Position numbers and translations under genes: made by a program | Part shown: piece by piece, positions 33,986-41,165 of the stretch | Numbering within the stretch: position 1 is the first letter of the stretch | Layout of the letters: each line of letters begins with the position of its first letter | NCBI RefSeq assembly: GCF_014652535.1 | Contig: NZ_BMYZ01000001.1 | Location: 1,860,001-1,924,000, forward strand | Length of the DNA stretch: 64,000 bases | Direction: 5' to 3' | Origin: Cellvibrio zantedeschiae | GTDB lineage: Bacteria > Pseudomonadota > Gammaproteobacteria > Pseudomonadales > Cellvibrionaceae | Notes under the pieces: model-generated | The model's database searches: none | Told to the model about the DNA's origin: nothing | The model's input: the letters and a program-made list of their open reading frames with translations, nothing else

Positions 33986-34646
33986 GATTTTTTTCCGCCG
34001 TTATACACCATTCGAGAATTGGATTTTCCAATGGCACACCTCGCACCACTTGATCCACCTCTAGCAGGGTTAAATTTTTAGGTAATAATTCAGGCAAATC
34101 TTCACGTGCAGTAAATCGAGTTAAGCCAGTGTGTGCCATAGGGCCTACTGCCGGGAGGTAGGTATTGTGCCCAAGCACCTCACCGGTTTCATCACCAATA
34201 GTCCCTTTAGCAAAACAGCGGCTGTAAAGTCTTCCGCCGGGTTTTAGTACACGTACCATTTCGGCATAAATTAGCTGGGCCTGCTCAAAACCGTTACAAC
34301 AAACAGCTTCAACATCTAACACACCATCAAAATAATTGTCGGGAAAATCTAATGAAAGTATATCACCCACCGCAAGCGAGCCTTTCCAGCCTGTGACTTC
34401 AGCATCTAAACGTGCACGCGATATATCTATGGCTGATTGGGAGCCGTCAACACCGTAAACCTCGAAGCCTTCACGCGCAATGAACCATAAATTCGCGCCA
34501 GTGCCGCAACCTATTTCCAAGAGTTTGACTACAGATCTATCATCAGCCTTGTAAAATCCCCTAGCAACAAAACGCACAACATCCTCACCAGGATATTTCC
34601 CCCAAGGGCGTGATGAAAAAATTTTTTCCCAAGTATTGTCCCACAT
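33978..34646 (-). CDS. SAM-dependent class I methyltransferase
   Basis: A 222-residue methyltransferase. Motif I is LLEIGCGTGANLWFIAREGFEVYGVDGS (near residues 40-70), followed by DILSLDFPDNYFDGVLDVEA and MVRVLKPGGRLYSRCFAKG. It lies inside the nonulosonic-acid operon and overlaps ptmE by 8 bases. It may add an O- or N-methyl group to the sugar, as some flagellin nonulosonates in other bacteria are methylated; the acceptor is not known. No signal peptide. Confidence 0.82.
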   Translation of the reverse strand: MWDNTWEKIFSSRPWGKYPGEDVVRFVARGFYKADDRSVVKLLEIGCGTGANLWFIAREGFEVYGVDGSQSAIDISRARLDAEVTGWKGSLAVGDILSLDFPDNYFDGVLDVEAVCCNGFEQAQLIYAEMVRVLKPGGRLYSRCFAKGTIGDETGEVLGHNTYLPAVGPMAHTGLTRFTAREDLPELLPKNLTLLEVDQVVRGVPLENPILEWCITAEKNHG

Positions 34647-34672
34647 AGCAAGCCTCTATTTTTAGAAATAGT

Positions 34673-35680
34673 TTAGCGATAAAAAAGCACGCGATTATTT
34701 TCACCAGCGCATTCCAATTTGAGTTTTTCGTAGCGGCCAGGCTGGTGAATATATTTCCCCACAAAAAATGGTTGTTCCAACTTGCCAATAGAACGCTTGA
34801 ATTTCAGCAAGTTATTATCTGGCTTGGTATCCGTACCACCACCTAAATGAAGAATAGCTGAGCCAGCTGGCTCTTTCATGGCGTAGCGCATAGCATAATT
34901 GTGCAAAATTAAATTAATAACACCCAGCTGTTGACCTTCTGGTGTAGCCGCAGACAGATGATATTCATGCCAATTGCCTGACCTTAAAAAAATACTCGCG
35001 GCAAGTATTTCGCCATTTCGTTCTACCAATGCTAATTGATTGCCCTTAGTAACTAATTGCCCTACATAATCTTTACTATAAAGATAGTGTTCACCTGCGC
35101 CTAAAGCCTGCATACGCGCACGGTATATACGATCAAAAGCCGCAGCTTGCTCATGGCTTGGTTCATCAACAAACACAATATGACAATTGTTTTTGATTGC
35201 TTTATTAATATTTGATATTGCGCCGTGACTATTTTTTTCCACACTATAGTCAGTCAAATCTATTGCGCAGGTCGTACGATCAAACCATGCGTTGCCATAA
35301 TAAATTTCCTGATTTGCGAGCGCTGGCGTAAAACGAACAAACTCTGCCAGAGCATCATGCTCCACTGAAAATTTTTTATATTCAGCCAAAGCTTCTTCAA
35401 GAAATTCCCTATCGTTTGAGGTTGAGATAGGCCCGCCATAACCACGGGCACTTTCAAAATCTGTAACCTTAAACGCAGGTGTAAATACACGGTGCAATGG
35501 CTGGTAATAAGTTTCACCGCCCTTCTGGTAAATAAAAAATACAGCGCTAATACGTTGGTTTTCTTTGGTGTATTTTTGCTTTGCGTCTAGCGCAACATAA
35601 TCCGGGTTGTGATATGGCGACCTGAGCGACTCAGGTAGCGAGTGATAAACTTGCTTTGCAAAAGAAATGTCGCATGTCAT
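34673..35680 (-). CDS. FemAB/GNAT-like acyltransferase in the nonulosonic-acid operon
   Basis: A 335-residue protein of the FemAB-related GNAT fold. The C-terminal GNAT-like part includes YSKDYVGQLVTKGNQLALVERNGEILAASIFLR and HYLSAATPEGQQLGVINLILHNYAMRYA followed by LHLGGGTD. The ATG overlaps the stop of legC (ATGA), implying translational coupling. In canonical clusters LegH acetylates the 4-amino sugar made by LegC; no LegH is visible here, so this gene is the best candidate for that step or for another N-acyl group. FemAB proteins can also transfer amino acids from aminoacyl-tRNA, an alternative to keep open. Confidence 0.75.
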   Translation of the reverse strand: MTCDISFAKQVYHSLPESLRSPYHNPDYVALDAKQKYTKENQRISAVFFIYQKGGETYYQPLHRVFTPAFKVTDFESARGYGGPISTSNDREFLEEALAEYKKFSVEHDALAEFVRFTPALANQEIYYGNAWFDRTTCAIDLTDYSVEKNSHGAISNINKAIKNNCHIVFVDEPSHEQAAAFDRIYRARMQALGAGEHYLYSKDYVGQLVTKGNQLALVERNGEILAASIFLRSGNWHEYHLSAATPEGQQLGVINLILHNYAMRYAMKEPAGSAILHLGGGTDTKPDNNLLKFKRSIGKLEQPFFVGKYIHQPGRYEKLKLECAGENNRVLFYR

Positions 35681-36843
35681 ATATACGCCCACAAACTGGC
35701 ACTACTTGGCAAGCATAATGTCGAATTAACATGATTCTTTGCATTGGTTAATGCCATAGACGGGCATGCAGCATACATAGGCAATTCATTATTCAGTTGC
35801 CACAATGGTCGCAACATAATGTGCTCTTGATGAGCAAGTGCTATCAATCGATTTAATTCTGTCACATCACAGTTTTTAATTTGCACCGCACACAACCAAT
35901 AATTGCTGGTTGAATTAAACTCGGGGGCCACAAACCGAAAAGCACCATGCTTATCAAAAAAGGCCTGATAGTAATCGGCAAGTTTTTTCTTGTGGGTGAG
36001 AAACTCTGGCAAACGCTCAAGCTGTGCCACACCCAATGCTGCGTTAATGTTGGCGAGCCTGTAGTTGTAGCCCACCTCATCGTGAAAGAAGAAACCTGCT
36101 TCACTGGTCTTTGCAGTAGTGCTTAAGTGTTTAGCACGCTTCATAAGTTCAATATCATGACTTACGAGAGCTCCACCACTACCCGTGGTCATTATTTTGT
36201 TGCCGTTAAAGCTGAAAATACCTATATCACCTATGGTACCTACATGCTTACCATCGATAAAAGAACCCATGCCTTCTGCAGCATCTTCAATTAACTTTAA
36301 ATGATATTCAGCAGCCAAGGTTTTGAGTGCTTGCATATTGGCAGGATTGCCTAATGTATGCATAACAATCAATGCTGTAATAATTCTACCGGTGTTTTTA
36401 TTGACAGACTTTCCATCGCGAATAATGACATTAGCTTTTAAATATTCTGCCAATAGGTCCGGACAAACGGATAAATCTGTTTTACCTGAATCTACAAAAT
36501 GTGGAACTGCACCTGTATAGGCAATCGCGTTAGTGGTTGCAACAAAAGTTAAGGCCGGTGTTAATACCTCGTCCCCTACTTTAACATTCATCAATATCAA
36601 AGCAAGATGCAAAGCCGCTGTACCATTAACGACGGCAACTGCTTTTGGAACGCCTGTATAAGCCGCGATATTTTGCTCAAACTGATCAACAAACTTTCCA
36701 ACGGAAGAAACCCAACCACTGGTAATGCATTCACTCACATAGGCTAATTCATTGCCCGAGAAATCCGGCTCGTGCAGGCCAAGCACAGCTGTGTGCTTTA
36801 GGTGGTTAACAGAATCTAACAGGATATCCGCAATATTGTTCAT
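35677..36843 (-). CDS. legC: LegC-type aminotransferase (DegT/DnrJ/EryC1 family)
   Basis: A 388-residue PLP-dependent sugar aminotransferase. GLHEPDFSGNELAYVSECITSGWVSS opens the domain; NGTAALHLAL and EDAAEGMGSF are cofactor-binding regions and SFNGNKIMTTGSGGAL carries the PLP Lys (Asn-Lys pair). The segment LGLHEPDF and length are typical of the LegC group, which converts the 4-keto sugar made by LegB to the 4-amino sugar with glutamate as donor. It begins 19 bases after the legB stop and its own stop overlaps the acyltransferase start. Confidence 0.87.
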   Translation of the reverse strand: MNNIADILLDSVNHLKHTAVLGLHEPDFSGNELAYVSECITSGWVSSVGKFVDQFEQNIAAYTGVPKAVAVVNGTAALHLALILMNVKVGDEVLTPALTFVATTNAIAYTGAVPHFVDSGKTDLSVCPDLLAEYLKANVIIRDGKSVNKNTGRIITALIVMHTLGNPANMQALKTLAAEYHLKLIEDAAEGMGSFIDGKHVGTIGDIGIFSFNGNKIMTTGSGGALVSHDIELMKRAKHLSTTAKTSEAGFFFHDEVGYNYRLANINAALGVAQLERLPEFLTHKKKLADYYQAFFDKHGAFRFVAPEFNSTSNYWLCAVQIKNCDVTELNRLIALAHQEHIMLRPLWQLNNELPMYAACPSMALTNAKNHVNSTLCLPSSASLWAYI

Positions 36844-36862
36844 AAGTTGATTGCAATCATTA

Positions 36863-37864
36863 TTACAGGTTATACAAATGCGTTTTGTAATGCTTTAGAT
36901 TTTCTGGTTTTACAAACCATTCTGCGGTTTTCTTCAAGCCGTTTTTAAAACCATCCAAACCAAGATATTCCGGTTGCCAGTTTAATTTGGCACGCGCTTT
37001 TTGATGATCGGCAAACAAACGCTCTACCTCACTATCACGTGGGCGGAATCTCTGTTGGTCGGAAATAATTTCAATCTCAGCAGACATAATGTCAGCAATG
37101 CTTTTTGCAGTGTCTTCCATGCTGATTTCAAACTGGCTGCCCAGATTAAAAGTTTCGCCAGCAATATTATCGGCCTCAAGAGCGGCAATAAACCCTTTTG
37201 CCGTATCGCTCACAAAACTGAAATCACGCGTTGGGGTTAGTGCGCCCAATTTTATTTGGCGATTGCCCGCAGCAATTTGCGTAATGATGGTAGGAATAAT
37301 CGCGCGTGCCGATTGCCGTGGTCCATAGGTGTTAAAAGGACGAACAATACTGACCGGCAATTGGAAAGATGCAAAAAACGAGTACGCCAATTGATCAGCC
37401 GCAATTTTTGTCGCGGAATATGGTGATTGACCACATACTGGATGCAGCTCATCAATGGGTACATACTTCGCGGTCCCGTAAACTTCACTTGTTGAGGTGT
37501 GAATAACCTTTTCCAGATCAAAATCCCGCGCCGCTTGCAAAATATTCAGCGTGCCTTTGACGTTGGTATCTATATAGGAATCGGGTGAATGGTATGAAAA
37601 TGGAATGGCAATCAATGCAGCGAGATGCAGCACCGCATCGCAACCTTTCATGGCATTGCGCACACCATTTGGATCGCGAATATCGCCTTGGAAAATTTCA
37701 ATTTGCGACAACACATCCTTCGGGGTTGTATCCAGCCAACCCCATGAATTGAACGAGTTGTAGAAAACAAATGCTTTAACACTATAACCTTGCGCAACCA
37801 GGTGTTCGCATAAATGCGAGCCTATGAAACCATCTGCACCAGTAACCAATATTTTTTTCGACAT
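36863..37864 (-). CDS. legB: LegB-type NAD-dependent 4,6-dehydratase
   Basis: A 333-residue SDR-family sugar-nucleotide dehydratase. The NAD-binding loop is KILVTGADGFIGSHLCEHL (residues 4-22), STSEVYGTA carries the catalytic Ser-Thr, and SPYSATKIAADQLA carries the YxxxK (Tyr near 150). NTYGPRQSARAIIPTII binds the nucleotide sugar. The FYNSFNSWGWLD segment is typical of LegB-type enzymes. It makes the 4-keto-6-deoxy sugar from GDP- or UDP-GlcNAc. It directly follows legF with no intervening base. Confidence 0.88.
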   Translation of the reverse strand: MSKKILVTGADGFIGSHLCEHLVAQGYSVKAFVFYNSFNSWGWLDTTPKDVLSQIEIFQGDIRDPNGVRNAMKGCDAVLHLAALIAIPFSYHSPDSYIDTNVKGTLNILQAARDFDLEKVIHTSTSEVYGTAKYVPIDELHPVCGQSPYSATKIAADQLAYSFFASFQLPVSIVRPFNTYGPRQSARAIIPTIITQIAAGNRQIKLGALTPTRDFSFVSDTAKGFIAALEADNIAGETFNLGSQFEISMEDTAKSIADIMSAEIEIISDQQRFRPRDSEVERLFADHQKARAKLNWQPEYLGLDGFKNGLKKTAEWFVKPENLKHYKTHLYNL

Positions 37865-38560
37865 TTATTGCAAGTCTCTTTGTCGTTGAGAGAAATGAAG
37901 CTCTGCTCTTTTCAAATCATCCGGGGTATCAATATCAATACTTTCATCTTCAGACATCACATAGGCAATAACTTTTGTATCAGGAATTGCTTGATGACGC
38001 TGGAAGTTAGCCACGCTAAAAATATAAATAGCACCATTAGGTGAATAAATTTTGGGCAAATCCTGACGGCGAGATATTTTTGCGAATTCAGGCATAGCCG
38101 GTATCAGGTATGGATCGGCTCCCAAATATGCATAAAGATATTTATTGTCCGCCGCGCACACGCTGTTTAATGCATGGCAATCCTGATGCCCAAGGTACAA
38201 CTTTAGTGACGCCTTTATATCTTGCGCAGTGCGCAGCGGTGATGTTGGTTGCAACAACACAATAATATCCTCACCAAGCAACCCTTGTTTTTCAATACAT
38301 TCCTGAATAACCGGATTAGTAGGCGAACGATCTTGCGCCAAATCTGGATGACGGCGAATTATTGCCGCTCCGTTGTTTTCCGCAACGGTTAAAATCTGAG
38401 CATCATCGGAAGACACATAAATCTCATCGAATATTTGCGCAGCTTGAGCCGCATGGATTGTGTGCGACAACAAGGGTTTTCCCGCAAGATTAGCGATATT
38501 TTTTTGCGGAATGCCTTTTGACCCACCGCGAGCGGGAATGAGAGCAATCGTTTTTGCCAT
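37865..38560 (-). CDS. legF: CMP-legionaminic acid synthetase (LegF/NeuA family)
   Basis: A 231-residue cytidylyltransferase: TIALIPARGGSKGIPQKNIANLAGKPLL (residues 3-30) is the CTP-binding loop, followed by EIYVSSDDAQIL, VVLLQPTSPLRTAQDI-like residues (IIVLLQPTSPLRTAQDI) and SIDIDTPDDL near the end. It activates the nine-carbon acid with CTP to give the donor used by Maf. The ATG ending at 38560 was chosen because it precedes the nucleotide loop directly and fits the sigma-54 promoter; the longer frame would run through that promoter. It is the first gene of the - strand operon. Confidence 0.87.
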   Translation of the reverse strand: MAKTIALIPARGGSKGIPQKNIANLAGKPLLSHTIHAAQAAQIFDEIYVSSDDAQILTVAENNGAAIIRRHPDLAQDRSPTNPVIQECIEKQGLLGEDIIVLLQPTSPLRTAQDIKASLKLYLGHQDCHALNSVCAADNKYLYAYLGADPYLIPAMPEFAKISRRQDLPKIYSPNGAIYIFSVANFQRHQAIPDTKVIAYVMSEDESIDIDTPDDLKRAELHFSQRQRDLQ

Positions 38561-38597
38561 AGGAAATCCAGACTTAAATTCTTTATAGATTATAGTC

Positions 38598-38613
38598 AGC
38601 AAATCATATGCCA
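38598..38613 (-). promoter_or_regulatory. Sigma-54 promoter of the legF operon
   Basis: Read on the - strand: TGGCAT, 5 bases, TTGCT, a full match to the -24/-12 pattern with correct spacing. Transcription would start near 38586, about 25 bases before the legF ATG. A TATAAT (sigma-70-like -10) also lies just downstream on the same strand at about 38587-38592, with no good -35. Confidence 0.75.
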
Positions 38614-38730
38614 AACGGATTTTTATAGAAATGCTGTTAGGTTGATTAATCCGACAGCTTAGCGCAACAAACTCAGGACTCGAGGTTAGAGCTTTGCGGT
38701 TTAGCGTTTTTTAGGCAAAGGAAAATGGAC

Positions 38731-38756
38731 TGCAATAAACAAACGAATTTATTGCA
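38731..38756 (-). terminator. Possible hairpin 3' of fliD
   Basis: TGCAATAAA and TTTATTGCA form a perfect 9-bp stem around an 8-base loop, 19 bases after the fliD stop. No clear T-run follows, so it is only a candidate terminator. Confidence 0.45.
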
Positions 38757-38775
38757 GGAACATAAAAATAGATGA

Positions 38776-40839
38776 TTAGCTATCGTTAGACGAAGCACTT
38801 AGCGCTTTGAAAGCACCAGTGAGGAAGGTACCCGTTGATTTAAGGCTACGCACAATGCTTTCCATCGCACTAAATTGCGATTGCAATCTAGCGCGGTAAG
38901 ATTTGCTGCGGCGATCAACAGCTGTTAAATCAGTTTTTACTTTATCAACATCTTTAGTGAGGCTGGTTTCACGGGTTTTAATCAGGCCATTGGTTTTCAG
39001 GAAATTATCAATTAAGCCAGTAAAGGTAGTGGCAAAACCACGCGAGAAAGTAATTTTCCCACTAGTTGCACCAGCGTTTATTTGCATGTTCAAACCTTCT
39101 GCCTTACTACCCAAAGCCGGCAAGAGAACATTTCCGTAACCGAACGCGGCTACACCGTCAACAGTACCTGCTACATCAGTACCTGAAGTGCCGGTGGCAA
39201 CACTAATTCCCATATCTGCCATATCAGCACTTGCAGCGGTAATCGCAAATTTACTGCTTGAGCCATAAGACGCAGAGGTAAATTCCAGTTTTTGCGTGGT
39301 GGTATTGAACACTACACTCACCACCGCTTTGGCAGCAGAAATAGCGGCATCGGCATTAATACGTGATTGTAAATCTGCAGCCAGCTCGGCACCGGTTGCG
39401 TAGGTTTTTGTTGGCAATGTAATTGAGGATGCTGCGATACCATCTAGTGCAGCGGTAAATGAATAGGTTTTACCCGTTGTGTCCAATGGGAAAGTTGAAA
39501 CCATTGCGCCCGCTGTTAATTGACCTTTGGATGGCTGAGCAGTAATTACCACATTGTAAGAGCCGGGGACACTTTTATCTGTATATTTGGTGACGCTGAT
39601 TTGAGCATTGTCTGAAGAAGTTTTAGGCACAAACAAATCGCGTACAGACTCAAAGTTTTTATCCATAGCCGAACGAAAACTGGTTGTTGCAGTTGAATCA
39701 TCAATCTTTAAGGTGCCGTCTAACTCTGTGCGAATACCAAGACTGGCAAATGTGTTAAAACTGCCACCCAAACCACCAACTGCAGCGTTCAACTGACTGC
39801 GAACTTGTTGTACCAAATTTTTGGCCATAGGGTCCTGGCGCAAACTGCCGTATTCATTCTTCTCTTTATCAAAACCAATTAACTTTCCGCTATCTGCAAG
39901 GAAAGTGTTATATGCAGAAACAAAATCGCGAATCGCTTTTTCGGCAATAGTTTTATCGGCAGTCACGCCGATATTGACTGTTTCAGTTGTGGATTTATTA
40001 AATAAATCGAATTCCAAACCATCTATCACGTCAGTTATGTGGTTGTTGGAGCGGCTCAAACTCATGCCATTTACACGCAACAAAGCGTCTTTACCTTCTT
40101 GTTGCTGGGTAAGGCTGCGCGTGGTTTGGTTAAAGTTAAAACTCGCCAGCCCTAAAGCACCGGGAGTTTCAGTAGCAGTGATTTCAACTTCGTTGCTCGC
40201 GCCTGAGGGACCGGTTACCAAAAGTTTGAAATTGGAACCTTCAGCGACAATGCTGGCTTTAACGCCCAGATTAGATTTGTTAATAGTGTCGCGCAAACCA
40301 ACCAAAGAGTTGTTACTGTCATCAATCGTGATAGTGCCACCATTTTTAGTACTATCCACGGTAAAAGTATCAACGGCGTTATTCCAGCTGCCAAACCGAA
40401 TCGCCAGGGTGCCCTTGCCTATAGTCGCTGTCTGGGAGCTAAAGTTACCTGAGCTTACGGATTGTGCCTGGGCAATTTGGTCAACATTGATGCTGTATTC
40501 ACCAACGGATGCTTTGGCATCTAACTTAGTAATACCGAGCAAAGTTGTATTAGGTACAGAGGTAGATTTTGCGTTAAAAGTATCTGCATTGCCCAAGGCA
40601 CCTGCCGCAGTTTCCAATTTGGAAAAGGCAGAACGCAAAAGGCCAAAGTCTGAAATTTGAGTTTGAAGTAGGGTTTGCTTGGTGTTGAGCCTGTTGGTTT
40701 CAGGCAACTTGTTCACGTCTACCAGCTTATCAACAAGCGAAGCCGTATCAATACCTGAGCCTGAACCCAGAGAACTGATGATGGTTGCACCAGTATTCGT
40801 CGGTGTGGACGATGTCGATGAAACGCCGGATGTAGCCAT
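38776..40839 (-). CDS. fliD: Flagellar filament cap protein FliD (long form)
   Basis: A 687-residue hook-associated protein 2. The N-terminal region (ISSLGSGSGIDTASLVDKLVDVNKLPE) and the C-terminal helix (LTAVDRRSKSYRARLQSQFSAMESIVRSLKSTGTFL) are the conserved parts that pack into the filament tip. The middle contains a Flagellin_IN-like module (DIVVEI-type strands around VNGMSLSRSNNHITDVIDGLEFDL) and an extra region of about 200 residues (roughly 420-600), rich in Thr/Ala. It caps the growing flagellum and helps flagellin fold. It is about 200 residues longer than the Salmonella protein (467). A sigma-28 promoter lies directly upstream. Confidence 0.92.
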   Translation of the reverse strand: MATSGVSSTSSTPTNTGATIISSLGSGSGIDTASLVDKLVDVNKLPETNRLNTKQTLLQTQISDFGLLRSAFSKLETAAGALGNADTFNAKSTSVPNTTLLGITKLDAKASVGEYSINVDQIAQAQSVSSGNFSSQTATIGKGTLAIRFGSWNNAVDTFTVDSTKNGGTITIDDSNNSLVGLRDTINKSNLGVKASIVAEGSNFKLLVTGPSGASNEVEITATETPGALGLASFNFNQTTRSLTQQQEGKDALLRVNGMSLSRSNNHITDVIDGLEFDLFNKSTTETVNIGVTADKTIAEKAIRDFVSAYNTFLADSGKLIGFDKEKNEYGSLRQDPMAKNLVQQVRSQLNAAVGGLGGSFNTFASLGIRTELDGTLKIDDSTATTSFRSAMDKNFESVRDLFVPKTSSDNAQISVTKYTDKSVPGSYNVVITAQPSKGQLTAGAMVSTFPLDTTGKTYSFTAALDGIAASSITLPTKTYATGAELAADLQSRINADAAISAAKAVVSVVFNTTTQKLEFTSASYGSSSKFAITAASADMADMGISVATGTSGTDVAGTVDGVAAFGYGNVLLPALGSKAEGLNMQINAGATSGKITFSRGFATTFTGLIDNFLKTNGLIKTRETSLTKDVDKVKTDLTAVDRRSKSYRARLQSQFSAMESIVRSLKSTGTFLTGAFKALSASSNDS

Positions 40840-40872
40840 AGGTAGTCACCTTAAAACAATTTCGCTATCAGG

Positions 40873-40899
40873 TTAGCGGCAATTCTTGAATAAACTTTA
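40873..40899 (-). promoter_or_regulatory. Sigma-28 (FliA) promoter of fliD
   Basis: Read on the - strand: TAAA, 15 bases, GCCGCTAA, one mismatch to the TAAA-N15-GCCGATAA consensus. Transcription would start near 40866, about 25 bases before the ATG. Confidence 0.8.
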
Positions 40900-41165
40900 G
40901 CCTAGATAACGCCCAAAAGTGTAAATTTTAAATAGCGCGAACCGGATACCAAACGGTAATAACTTGCCGATCCATATCTACTTGAGCGGTCAGTATCTGC
41001 CTGCAATCACCACTTTTTAGACTATTTTGCCGCCATTTAGCGCAGCATCAAGCTTTACCAAGACAAATGCACAGACCGCACCACTTTTGATTTTACTTAT
41101 ATCGATTTCGATAAATTCTTAGGGAATCCCCGTGCGTTAAGCCATATTAATGGCATCAAGATGGT
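40900..41165. other. Intergenic region between fliD and mprF
   Basis: About 270 bases without a supported gene. It holds TTGATT, 17 bases, GATAAA (41087-41115), a plausible sigma-70 promoter for mprF. Overlapping it is the palindrome TATCGA-TT-TCGATA (41100-41113), which could be an operator. Confidence 0.45.

Noticed and set aside
39821-40660. Long open frame on the + strand opposite fliD (about 280 codons), and similar ones opposite both flagellins
   Set aside because: They are antisense shadows of low-complexity Thr/Ala/Ser-rich genes, lack ribosome-binding sites, and have Ser/Leu/Val-rich translations without any domain.
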